From Avoscillospira sp945864925 (lineage in GTDB: Bacteria; Bacillota; Clostridia; Oscillospirales; Oscillospiraceae), in NCBI GenBank assembly GCA_945830595.1, contig CALZZH010000140.1:1-6310 (forward strand): a DNA stretch of 6,310 nt. Direction: 5' to 3'. Of this stretch, positions 1-5,388 are shown in pieces; position 1 is the stretch's first letter, and every line of letters begins with the position of its first letter. Below the pieces are notes generated by a model. That model ran no database searches and was not told where the DNA came from. It saw nothing but the letters and a program-made list of their open reading frames with translations. The position numbers were made by a program, and so were the translations under genes.

Positions 1-8
1 GGATTCAT
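1..8 (-). CDS. possible start of a gene running off the left edge
   Basis: On the minus strand an ATG at 8-6 is preceded by AGGAG at 21-17, a spacing of 8 bases, which is a normal ribosome site. Only the first two codons (Met-Asn) lie inside the window, so the product cannot be named. It would lie downstream of the XRE gene on the same strand, after that gene's terminator. A weak promoter-like pair (TTGTGA at 54-49, TGTAAT at 31-26, spacer 17) exists, but its start point would fall inside the ribosome site. Read this as a hint only. Confidence 0.35.
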
Positions 9-52
9 ACTGTCATCTCCTGTCGATTACACAGAATTTTCGGCGGTCTCAC

Positions 53-93
53 AAAAAAAGAAAAGCACTGGATGACTGTGCATCCAACGCTTT
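53..93 (-). terminator. intrinsic terminator of the XRE gene
   Basis: On the minus strand, arms AAAGC plus TGGATG (93-89 and 86-81) pair with CATCCA plus GCTTT (74-69 and 66-62), with a two-base internal mismatch and a six-base loop. A U-rich tail (TTTTCTTTTTTT) follows at 64-53. The hairpin starts two bases after the stop codon of the XRE gene, so it very likely ends that transcript. Confidence 0.85.
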
Positions 94-94
94 C

Positions 95-445
95 TTATTT
101 GTTCTCTTTGTCGTTCTTATCCTCGTTCAGCGCCTCAATGCTTCTGCAAATGTCAATGTACCTTTGCGCTTCTTTTTCCGTTTTTCCATGAAAGAAGTCA
201 TATACACATTTCTGGACTGCATTGGGAGCGGCGGTGTCCGGGAATACCAACGCATCGAGACTGATGTCTAAGTCCTGCGCCAAAAGAACAACTGTTTCAA
301 ACTTCGGATTGCTCTGCCCGGTTTCTGCCTGCAAGACGGTCCGATGACTCATCCCCAGCTTTGCTGCAAGCTCCTTTTGCGTTTGATCCCGCTTTTTTCG
401 CTTTTCAAGGACTTTTTCTCCAAATGCATTCACCGGATCGTACAT
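95..445 (-). CDS. XRE-family helix-turn-helix repressor, Tn916 Orf9-like
   Basis: A 116-residue cytoplasmic DNA-binding protein. Residues about 8-66 form a Cro/CI-type (HTH_3) domain: QKELAAKLGMSHRTVLQAE is the two-helix core, with the conserved Ser/Thr-Val recognition helix and the SNPKFETVVLLAQDLD second half. The tail (about 70-116) is charged and ends in a Lys/Asp/Glu/Asn-rich stretch. The start at 445 is well supported: GAGGTGA lies six bases upstream. A promoter candidate sits at 476-504 and a terminator directly follows the stop. The gene is divergent from a sigma-like gene. Tn916 orf9 encodes an XRE regulator of about the same size in the same orientation relative to its sigma-like orf7, and represses the transfer module. 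By analogy this protein probably represses the rightward promoter and perhaps its own. The XRE family is clear; the Orf9 role is inference. Confidence 0.9.
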   Translation of the reverse strand: MYDPVNAFGEKVLEKRKKRDQTQKELAAKLGMSHRTVLQAETGQSNPKFETVVLLAQDLDISLDALVFPDTAAPNAVQKCVYDFFHGKTEKEAQRYIDICRSIEALNEDKNDKENK

Positions 446-475
446 CGCAGCTCACCTCAAAGATATTCTAAATAA

Positions 476-504
476 AATATAGCCTTCAATAAATCACCAA
501 ACAA
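476..504 (-). promoter_or_regulatory. promoter candidate for the XRE gene
   Basis: On the minus strand TTGTTT (504-499) and TATATT (481-476) are 17 bases apart. The -10 box matches the consensus at five of six positions and the -35 at three. The predicted start near 469 leaves a leader of about 24 bases ending in a good ribosome site. Confidence 0.5.
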
Positions 505-519
505 ATTACACAAAGTAAT
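505..519. promoter_or_regulatory. palindrome next to the XRE promoter, possible operator
   Basis: ATTAC-acaaa-GTAAT is a 15-base palindrome touching the -35 box of the XRE promoter. Its position would suit autoregulation by the XRE protein. The arms are only five bases, so chance is possible. Confidence 0.35.
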
Positions 520-664
520 CTATAGCTCACTTTTGGATGGGATGGGGAGGCTTTACTTATGATGCAATCTCAGATTCGACAGGAAGGATGTGCATAACAA
601 AAGGCAAAAGGCCGCTTTCAGTTGAGAAAACAGGCTGGAAGTGTGCTGATCAAAAGAGGCGCGA

Positions 665-693
665 TTGAGTATAAGCTGAAGCTTACTTATTAT
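665..693 (+). promoter_or_regulatory. promoter candidate for the sigma-like gene
   Basis: TTGAGT (665-670) and TATTAT (688-693) are exactly 17 bases apart and match the sigma-A consensus at four and five of six positions. The predicted start near 700 gives a long leader of about 205 bases before the sigma-like gene, with an intrinsic terminator inside it. No better promoter is seen between that terminator and the gene. Confidence 0.5.
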
Positions 694-708
694 GTGCTAC
701 AGCTTATA
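670..708. repeat. 9-base inverted repeat over the rightward promoter
   Basis: TATAAGCTG (670-678) and CAGCTTATA (700-708) are perfect inverted arms separated by 21 bases. They bracket the -10 box and predicted start of the rightward promoter, a typical place for a repressor site, so this may be an operator for the XRE protein. The right arm is followed by TTTTT, so a weak AT-rich terminator is an alternative reading. Confidence 0.5.
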
Positions 709-775
709 TTTTTAGCCATATATTCCCCACTACCCAATTCACCAACCTTTTCGGAAATATCAAGCACCTATGGAA

Positions 776-814
776 AGCCCCGTGCAGGAAGAAAAACCTG
801 CATGGGGCTTTTTT
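776..814 (+). terminator. strong intrinsic terminator in the leader of the sigma-like gene
   Basis: A 13-base stem (776-788 with 797-809, one G-U pair) with an eight-base A-rich loop is followed by TTTTTT. It lies 92 bases upstream of the sigma-like start and about 75 bases after the predicted transcription start. It could close an upstream transcript or act as an attenuator. No convincing gene precedes it, which favours attenuation. Confidence 0.85.
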
Positions 815-905
815 GTCGATTTTTAGCATTTTCTGTCGGATGTCGTTCTCCTCCTATATGCCGTTTCGATTCGCTAATTCACCAAATCGGAACGGAGGAA
901 CGATT

Positions 906-1406
906 ATGTTCGATAGAAAGAGCGACTATGCGTTGAACAAAAAAGACACGACCGCCATTGTCTACATAGATGCCGACAAGCATATCATCCGCCTGACCCG
1001 TGAGGACTTTGCCAGCGAGGAAGAATTCCAGAACTGGAAAACTTGGTCGGATGCGGATTACCACGATACTGAAAAGCGCAACCACTTTCAGGACAATCAT
1101 ACGGTGTCCATGGAAGAACTTGGCGCGAACTCCATATCCGTACATGGCGTGGACGCCATGCTGGAAGCAGAGCATGACCGGCTGGAAAAAATGCAGCACG
1201 ATGCTGACCTGGTGAGACAGATCAAAAGCAAAATGAGCGAGACGCAGTTCCGTCGGCTTTGGATGTTCCACGTTGGGGGAATGACCATGCGTGAGATTGC
1301 AAAAGAGGAAGGCGTCAGTTTTCAGTGCGTCCACAAATCGATTGCCGCCGCGGAAAAGAAAATTTTCGTTTTTTTCAAAAAACAGGGTGATAAAAGGCCC
1401 GAATAG
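906..1406 (+). CDS. sigma-70 region-4-like protein, Tn916 Orf7-like
   Basis: A 166-residue cytoplasmic protein. The start at 906 is chosen because GGAGG lies seven bases upstream; the longer frame from 813 begins with TTG inside a terminator tail. Residues about 105-158 form a helix-turn-helix like sigma-70 region 4: MSETQFRRLWMFHVGG, then MTMREIAKEEGVSFQCVHKSI as the DNA-reading part. There is no region 2, so it cannot melt a -10 box as a full sigma factor does. It may act as an accessory activator or truncated sigma. Residues 15-100 are acidic and of unknown fold. Such proteins are typical of Tn916 and Tn1549-type conjugative elements, where they lie opposite an XRE repressor and help turn on mobilisation. 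The C-terminal IFVFFKK is encoded by long T and A runs. Fold is likely; the element role is inferred from arrangement. Confidence 0.8.
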   Translation: MFDRKSDYALNKKDTTAIVYIDADKHIIRLTREDFASEEEFQNWKTWSDADYHDTEKRNHFQDNHTVSMEELGANSISVHGVDAMLEAEHDRLEKMQHDADLVRQIKSKMSETQFRRLWMFHVGGMTMREIAKEEGVSFQCVHKSIAAAEKKIFVFFKKQGDKRPE

Positions 1407-1522
1407 TGGCGATAAGTGAAGGGACATTTTCTACGAACTTTTTACTGAACATTGAGAACTGAACAGACCATGATGCAGGCACAGACCCCGCGTGATAGCG
1501 GTATAGGGCGCGCCGCTGAGAC

Positions 1523-1557
1523 GGCAGCTTTCAGGAGGTGATCTTGGACAAGCTGCC
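1523..1557 (+). promoter_or_regulatory. hairpin presenting a perfect extended ribosome site
   Basis: GGCAGCTT (1523-1530) pairs with AAGCTGCC (1550-1557). The 19-base loop carries AGGAGGTGATC (1533-1543), an 11-base match to the complement of the 16S rRNA 3' end, followed directly by TTG at 1544. A site this strong usually marks a real start, yet the frame from it stops at 1654. Confidence 0.5.
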
Positions 1558-1580
1558 CGAGCGATCTACGCAGCCCTTGA

Positions 1581-1599
1581 CCTGGTTTGGCAAACCGGG
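1581..1599. repeat. 19-base palindrome
   Basis: CCTGGTTTG and CAAACCGGG flank a single central base (1590), with one T-G mismatch. It is either a protein-binding palindrome or part of a structured transcript. Confidence 0.5.
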
Positions 1600-1780
1600 C
1601 GCGATGACAGCGCGGGCGATACGCAACTCCAGCTACGGCCTCCCACTGACTTGAGGGGGGAACACGGCAGCACACGTTTTGTACGATGCTGCGGTGTTGG
1701 GACAGCCTTGCCAAAGGCGGCCTGCATCATGCCTTCCGTCAGGGGTGCGTGGCAAAAATGACGGATTGATTGTAGCAAAG

Positions 1781-1845
1781 AAAAACCAGCCGCACCGAAG
1801 CAGGCCGTTATGTTGCAACGGCCCCAATCTATTCGGTGCGGCTGG
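1781..1845 (-). terminator. large nested hairpin, terminator of the MATE operon
   Basis: Outer arms of 14 bases (1786-1799 and 1832-1845) are perfect inverted copies. Inside them lies a second perfect 7-base stem, GGCCGTT (1803-1809) with AACGGCC (1817-1823), around a 7-base loop. Read on the minus strand, the outer stem is followed by TTTTTCTTTGC, so it fits an intrinsic terminator about 170 bases downstream of the MATE stop codon. On the plus strand there is no T run, so it would end only leftward transcription. Confidence 0.8.
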
Positions 1846-1873
1846 CTTCCATGTGTGGCATCTATGACACCAC

Positions 1874-2018
1874 AAAGGAGATGTTCAATATGTCAATATC
1901 GCAAAAAAGGTATTTTTGTAGGGTTTGCGTTTCTGATCTTCATACGCGTCAAGTTTGTGATCGGAGACAAGGCTTTTGCATCTGTTGGCCGTCGCACTGC
2001 ATGTACGCATCGCCTTCT
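1874..2018 (+). pseudogene. possible frameshifted remnant of a small membrane peptide gene
   Basis: A strong ribosome site AAAGGAG (1874-1880) precedes ATG at 1890 by nine bases. The frame starts MSISQK, then meets a run of six A. One frame over, the sequence reads GIFVGFAFLIFIRVKFVIGD, a convincing single membrane helix, followed by a region that overlaps the 3' end of the MATE gene and no longer looks natural. Removing one A would join the two parts. This suggests a small membrane protein gene that was broken by an indel and cut at the MATE locus boundary. The unshifted frame continues antisense into MATE to 2261 with an unlikely Cys-rich product. No family is recognised, and chance is possible. 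Confidence 0.3.
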
Positions 2019-3365
2019 CTATTCTACCCGGGCCGGGACGCCGCAGGTATTCCATGGTCCGGAGCGATAAAAGGCCACGGAGAGTGCCATGGAAACTGTC
2101 CAGCCTATGGGCCAAGCGCACCAAATTCCAGTTGTCCCCATTGGCACCGACAGGAAGACTGCCAGTGCGACCCGCAAAATAAGATCGGTAAAGGTTGCAA
2201 TCATGAATTTCCCCATCATGCCCGCGCCACGCAGAACTCCGTCGGACACCAGCTTGGCTGACACCACATAATAAAACGGTGACAAAATCCGCAGAAATTG
2301 AATTCCCACCGTCATTGCCTCTGCGCTTGGGTTGTCCAGGAAAAGGTTGATCAGCTGCCGCCCCGCAAAGAAGTACAGCAAAAACAGCGGTATACACAGT
2401 AACCAGACAATTCGGAGCCCCGCCCGAAAACCTTGGCGGACCCGTTCCAGCTTGACTGCTCCCAGGTTCTGCGCCGTATAGTTGGAGATTCCGTTGCCCA
2501 AGGTCGTGAAGGATGTGATCACCAGATTGTTCAGCTTCACCGCTGCCGAATAACCAGCCATGGCACCGGTACCGAAGGAATTGATGATGCCTTGAATAAC
2601 GATATTCCCCACGGAAATAAAGCTCTGCTGCAAAATGCTGGGCAGCGCCACTGCTGACACCTGCTTTAGCAGCGACCAGGAAAAGGCAGGTACCCCGCCT
2701 TCAACTTTGATAGCCGCAAACCGCCGGAATACCACCAGCACAGCAAGGATGCAGCTGATACCCTGGCACAAAAAGGTGGCCCAGGCAACGCCAGCCACAC
2801 CCATTTGAAACGCAGTTACAAACAGAATGTCCACTGCAACATTGGCTGTGGACGAACACGCCAAGAAGATAAACGGCGTTTTGGAATCGCCTAGGGCGGA
2901 GAACAGGCCTGTAGCTACATTATAGTAGAACACGAACGGCAATCCCAGAATATAGATGTCCAGATACAGCCGAGAGTCCGACAGCACCTCCTCCGGCGTA
3001 TGGATCAGGCGCAGCAGGATGTCACAGCAGAAATATCCCACAGCCATCAGCAGAATACAAAGGCCGCCGCAGGCGATCAGTGTCGTATAGACAGCAGTTT
3101 TCATCTGCCTGTAATCCTTTGCGCCAAAGAACCGAGCTGCAAGGACCGAACAGCCGATATTGCAGCCAAAGGCAAAGGCAATAAAGATCAATGTGACCTC
3201 ATAGCTGTTGCCCACAGCAGCCAAGGCATTTTCCCCGACAAATTTTCCGGCTACAAAGCTATCTGCGATATTATAGAGCTGCTGAAAAAGAATGCTGCCA
3301 AACAGAGGCAGACAAAAACGCCACAACACCTTATTCGGGTTACCCACTGTCAGGTCTTTGTTCAT
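2019..3365 (-). CDS. MATE-family multidrug efflux transporter
   Basis: A 448-residue inner-membrane transporter with about 12 hydrophobic segments in two six-helix halves (about 15-215 and 232-436), the normal family length. Family marks include the first-helix motif with FQQLYNIADSFVAGKFVG (27-44), GDSKTP (159-164) in the loop after helix 5, the half-two counterpart LPSILQQSFISVGN (241-254) and GIWCAWPIGW (413-422) before the last helix. MATE proteins export cationic drugs, dyes or metabolites using a Na+ or H+ gradient; the substrate here is unknown. The start at 3365 follows GAGGG that overlaps the stop codon of the upstream 91-codon gene; the gap is only 13 bases, so the two genes are probably translationally coupled. 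A longer frame from 3431 lacks a ribosome site. The gene is last in a minus-strand operon divergent from a LysR regulator and ends near the nested hairpin terminator. Confidence 0.95.
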   Translation of the reverse strand: MNKDLTVGNPNKVLWRFCLPLFGSILFQQLYNIADSFVAGKFVGENALAAVGNSYEVTLIFIAFAFGCNIGCSVLAARFFGAKDYRQMKTAVYTTLIACGGLCILLMAVGYFCCDILLRLIHTPEEVLSDSRLYLDIYILGLPFVFYYNVATGLFSALGDSKTPFIFLACSSTANVAVDILFVTAFQMGVAGVAWATFLCQGISCILAVLVVFRRFAAIKVEGGVPAFSWSLLKQVSAVALPSILQQSFISVGNIVIQGIINSFGTGAMAGYSAAVKLNNLVITSFTTLGNGISNYTAQNLGAVKLERVRQGFRAGLRIVWLLCIPLFLLYFFAGRQLINLFLDNPSAEAMTVGIQFLRILSPFYYVVSAKLVSDGVLRGAGMMGKFMIATFTDLILRVALAVFLSVPMGTTGIWCAWPIGWTVSMALSVAFYRSGPWNTCGVPARVE

Positions 3366-3378
3366 CTTTCTTTCACCC

Positions 3379-3654
3379 TCATTTCTCCGCGCAACGTTTG
3401 AATTTGAGAACGACCAGGTTACACAGAACAATCACCGAGAGGGTCAGACTCAACAGGTAAAAAGCGGCGGTAGCCTCCACAGGTACGACCGTCAGTTTTC
3501 CAATGAGTCCCAATAAAAATCCGACACTCATACTTCCTGCGAGGCAAAGATGGAGCGAGGCCGGTCTTTGCTTTCTCTCCCGGTCATGCAGCAGCAAGCC
3601 CAGAAGCGCATAATCAAATGCAGTCAACATGATACACTCCAAAATCTTTTCCAT
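3379..3654 (-). CDS. small three-helix membrane protein of unknown function
   Basis: A 91-residue protein, not recognised as a known family. The start at 3654 is chosen because GGAGG lies seven bases upstream; the longer open frame to 3855 overlaps the LysR start and lacks a ribosome site. Hydrophobic segments are at about 7-23, 33-56 and 60-85. A basic, arginine-rich loop (HDRERKQR, 23-30) separates the first two, and a short basic tail KFKRCAEK follows the last. The gene is first in the operon, 13 bases before the MATE gene, and its TGA overlaps the MATE ribosome site. This tight coupling suggests an accessory subunit, a small regulator of the pump, or a membrane sensor. It is not a MATE fragment by sequence. 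The coding call is supported by ribosome site, coupling and hydrophobic pattern. Confidence 0.75.
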   Translation of the reverse strand: MEKILECIMLTAFDYALLGLLLHDRERKQRPASLHLCLAGSMSVGFLLGLIGKLTVVPVEATAAFYLLSLTLSVIVLCNLVVLKFKRCAEK

Positions 3655-3696
3655 AATAAGCCTCCAAAACAACCAGGTTTGCAGCGGATCAAGAGG

Positions 3697-3725
3697 TTGA
3701 CAATCCGTTACGGCCATATTATGAT
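3697..3725 (+). promoter_or_regulatory. strong promoter of the LysR gene
   Basis: A perfect -35 box TTGACA (3697-3702) and TATGAT (3720-3725) are 17 bases apart. The predicted start near 3732 leaves a leader of about 55 bases. The -10 box overlaps the -10 box of the divergent promoter and one arm of a palindrome, so regulation of the two sides is probably linked. Confidence 0.75.
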
Positions 3726-3746
3726 ACATGTAGTTGCATAAGTAAA
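3718..3746 (-). promoter_or_regulatory. promoter candidate of the small membrane protein-MATE operon
   Basis: On the minus strand TTTACT (3746-3741) and CATAAT (3723-3718) are 17 bases apart, matching at four and five of six positions. The predicted start near 3711 leaves a leader of about 57 bases. The weaker -35 box suits a promoter needing a LysR activator. Confidence 0.5.
3719..3741. promoter_or_regulatory. palindrome between divergent promoters, candidate LysR site
   Basis: TTATG (3719-3723) and CATAA (3737-3741) are inverted arms 13 bases apart. Allowing two mismatches, the symmetry extends to eight bases per arm. It contains T-N11-A pairs, as LysR boxes do, though such pairs are frequent in AT-rich DNA. 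A wider inverted pair ATAAGT/ACTTAT lies at 3738-3743 and 3772-3777. Confidence 0.45.
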
Positions 3747-3786
3747 ATATATTCTCCGTATAACATTCATCACTTATTGATATATT

Positions 3787-4671
3787 ATGAACTACGATTA
3801 CTGCAAAATTTTCTATTATGTAGCGACCTGTCACAGCTTTACCAATGCTGCACATGCGCTGATGAGCAGCCAGCCAAACGTCACCAGAGCCGTCAAAAAT
3901 CTGGAGCAGGAGTTAGGATGCACCCTGTTTGTTCGATCCAAGCGATCTGTGGAATTGACCAAGGAAGGCGAAATACTCTATCGGCACGTCAAGGTTGCTT
4001 TTGAACAATTGGAAACCGCCGAAAACAAGCTGCAGCTGCACCGGGACCTCCATGCCGGGATCGTATCCATCGGTGCCAGCGAAATGGCGCTGCATTGTGT
4101 CCTGCTGCCTGTTCTGAAACAGTTCCGTCTGCAATACCCTGATATTCGCATCCGAATCTATAACTCCGCTACCACACAGGCGGTAAAGGCACTGGGAGAC
4201 AAGCTGGTAGACCTGTCCGTGGTCACAACGCCGGTTTCTGTGGAAAAACCGCTGCAAATGACGGCTATCCACACCTTCCGGGAGGTCCCTATTTGCAGCG
4301 GAGCCTTCCCGGAATTGATTGGGCGGCCTGTTTCTCTCCGAATTCTGGCGGAGTATCCATTGATCTGTCTGGAACGGGAAACCAAGACATTCGCCTTTTA
4401 TCAGGCGCTGTTTCACCAACAGGGTCTCGTTTTGGAGCCGGAAATTGAGGCTGCTACAGCGGATCAGATTCTGCCTCTTGTCAAAAGCGACCTTGGAATC
4501 GGTTTCGTACCAGAAGCATTTCTACGGGAAGAACCGGAAAACAGGAACGTCTTTCCGTTAGAGCTGGACGCCCCGATTCCGCAGCGGCATGTCTGTCTAC
4601 TGACACGAACAGACAAACCGCTAAGCCCTGCCGCCAAGGAGCTGGAGCGGATGCTGCTTGCGGAATCCTGA
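3787..4671 (+). CDS. LysR-family transcriptional regulator
   Basis: A 294-residue cytoplasmic regulator of normal family length. Residues 1-60 are the winged helix-turn-helix: IFYYVATCHSFTNAAHAL, then SSQPNVTRAVKNLEQELG as the recognition helix and LFVRSKRSVELTKEGEILY as the wing. A linker helix covers about 60-90. The effector domain (about 92-290) has the periplasmic-binding-protein-like fold, with the conserved GIVSIGASE strand at its entry and GIGFVPEAFL near the end. It diverges from the small membrane protein-MATE operon, so it probably controls that operon in response to a ligand and may repress itself through the overlapping palindrome. The ATG at 3787 has no clear ribosome site, unlike its neighbours, which may mean low translation; no better in-frame start exists upstream. 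No terminator is evident after the stop. Confidence 0.93.
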   Translation: MNYDYCKIFYYVATCHSFTNAAHALMSSQPNVTRAVKNLEQELGCTLFVRSKRSVELTKEGEILYRHVKVAFEQLETAENKLQLHRDLHAGIVSIGASEMALHCVLLPVLKQFRLQYPDIRIRIYNSATTQAVKALGDKLVDLSVVTTPVSVEKPLQMTAIHTFREVPICSGAFPELIGRPVSLRILAEYPLICLERETKTFAFYQALFHQQGLVLEPEIEAATADQILPLVKSDLGIGFVPEAFLREEPENRNVFPLELDAPIPQRHVCLLTRTDKPLSPAAKELERMLLAES

Positions 4672-5027
4672 CAGGAAAGGGAGATAACCCAGAACATCAT
4701 AGACAGGGAAAACCACAATGGAAATCAGAGATAAGCACGCCCGCTTTCTGCTCCGCAAACGCTGGAAGAACAGCCGTTCTATTTTGAAGAGGCCAGGCCC
4801 ATGACCTAGCGAGTCAGGACAAAAGTCCACCTAGCCTGCAGCGCCTCGGAGGATGGCATCCCGTCTCGTTCACACGGTATCCAGGACTGCCCAGATCAAT
4901 TCCGCGCCTTCGACCTTCAGAAAGAAGGATGAAGCAGGATTTGCGCGAGGCATGGTTATAGTTCTCAGAGCATATCTTCCATATAAAAAAAGAATGGAAA
5001 TTGGGTCAAAAAGAGCGATTTCTTCTC
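4672..5027. other. stretch without a recognised gene between LysR and the riboswitch
   Basis: No convincing full gene is seen. A 24-codon piece at 4735-4809, between two stops, reads protein-like (it contains EEQPFYFEEARPM) and ends in TAG, so it could be the tail of a lost gene. A 28-codon basic frame starts at 4718. Frames at 4853-5050 (plus, 65 codons) and 4870-5145 (minus, 91 codons, running into the riboswitch) have no good ribosome site and are probably chance. It may be decayed coding sequence. Confidence 0.4.
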
Positions 5028-5056
5028 TTGTAAATCCGCATCCTATATGATATAGT
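5028..5056 (+). promoter_or_regulatory. promoter of the cobalamin riboswitch transcript
   Basis: TTGTAA (5028-5033) and TATAGT (5051-5056) are 17 bases apart, matching at four and five of six positions. The predicted start near 5063 is 20 bases before the first riboswitch stem. Confidence 0.6.
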
Positions 5057-5082
5057 AAACACAACAAATAAATCTGAGACGC

Positions 5083-5192
5083 AAGATGGTTCGCCCGGAT
5101 CATTCCGGCGGCGGAATGGGGTGAGAAGCCCCGCGAGTCGGTCACTGTGATACCTGCCAGACAGGTTGAGTCAGATACGTCGAGAGCCTCTT
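5083..5192 (+). ncRNA. cobalamin (B12) riboswitch
   Basis: A compact cobalamin-family aptamer, which binds a B12 form and changes transcription or translation of its own RNA. Conserved parts appear in the right order: a closing stem AAGA-GGTT (5083-5091, one bulged base) with AGCCTCTT (5185-5192); a small stem-loop CCGGA/TCCGG; GGCGGAA in place of the usual AGGGAA; a GGGGTGAGAAGCCCC stem-loop carrying the conserved GGTG and AA; the hallmark CACTGTGA (5143-5150); a variable stem ACCTG/CAGGT; and AGTCAGATAC (5169-5178) in place of AGTCAGGATACC. The identification is by eye from known consensus; some positions deviate, so it could be a variant subclass. It has a promoter upstream and a terminator downstream, but no clear gene follows on this strand. 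Confidence 0.8.
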
Positions 5193-5242
5193 GTGAGCGC
5201 CTGCCGGAACCGGGCTGCTGTGATTCGTAGTTTATGTGAGTG

Positions 5243-5288
5243 AACTGCGTCTGTACGGCCTCGGTCTATACAGACGCAGTTTTATTTG
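5243..5288 (+). terminator. riboswitch expression-platform terminator
   Basis: A perfect 13-base stem (5243-5255 with 5269-5281) and 13-base loop are followed by TTTATTT. It begins about 50 bases after the aptamer, the usual place for a ligand-controlled terminator. The U tract is broken by one A. Confidence 0.8.
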
Positions 5289-5310
5289 TGATCCCATCTC
5301 CTCTTTGCGT

Positions 5311-5340
5311 GGGCGGCGTCATTCTGTCCAGGCGCCGCCC
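5311..5340. repeat. GC-rich inverted repeat
   Basis: GGGCGGCG (5311-5318) pairs perfectly with CGCCGCCC (5333-5340) around a 14-base loop. No T run follows on either strand, so it is not a standard terminator. Confidence 0.6.
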
Positions 5341-5388
5341 ATCCTCCAAAATGTCTTCGTCCGTGTCGGCCGATCCCCCCGGCCCTTT

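Larger units (their letters stand above)
446..905. other. regulatory intergenic region between the divergent XRE and sigma-like genes
   Basis: This 460-base stretch holds two outward promoter candidates, two palindromes and one terminator, described separately. The ten-base direct repeat AATTCACCAA occurs at 736-745 and 876-885, the second just before the sigma ribosome site. The only long open frame (622-936) has no ribosome site, runs through the terminator and resembles no protein, so I call no gene here. Confidence 0.6.
1407..1785. other. gene-poor structured stretch after the sigma-like gene
   Basis: No frame longer than about 90 codons looks protein-like here. The stretch is rich in short inverted repeats: CCGC/GCGG (1487-1490, 1497-1500), GCCG/CGGC (1512-1515, 1522-1525), an 8-base stem around a ribosome site (1523-1557), and a palindrome at 1581-1599. 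Two tiny frames, 1470-1541 (23 codons) and 1544-1654 (36 codons, TTG start), are joined through a perfect extended ribosome site. On the other strand a frame near 1542-1640 reads plausibly but is stopped. It may be a decayed mobile-element gene, a transfer origin, or a structured RNA. I cannot choose from sequence alone. Confidence 0.45.

Noticed and set aside
813..905. N-terminal extension of the sigma-like protein to a TTG at 813
   Set aside because: The start lies in the terminator T run and has no ribosome site; GGAGG before 906 supports the shorter form.
622..936. 104-codon plus-strand frame in the XRE/sigma-like gap
   Set aside because: No ribosome site, passes through a strong terminator and overlaps the real start of the sigma-like gene.
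879..1427. 182-codon minus-strand frame opposite the sigma-like gene
   Set aside because: Antisense shadow with no ribosome site; the plus frame has clear domain signals.
1442..1875. Several minus-strand frames of 70-90 codons
   Set aside because: Arg/Pro/Cys-rich, mutually overlapping, no ribosome sites and running into hairpins; noted only as possible decay.
1885..2397. 170-codon minus-strand frame at the MATE 3' end
   Set aside because: Same strand as MATE but another frame; most of it overlaps the real C-terminal helices.
3913..4419. 168-codon minus-strand frame inside LysR
   Set aside because: Antisense shadow of the LysR effector domain.
4870..5145. 91-codon minus-strand frame overlapping the riboswitch
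   Set aside because: It includes half of the aptamer, which is conserved as RNA on the other strand, and has no ribosome site.
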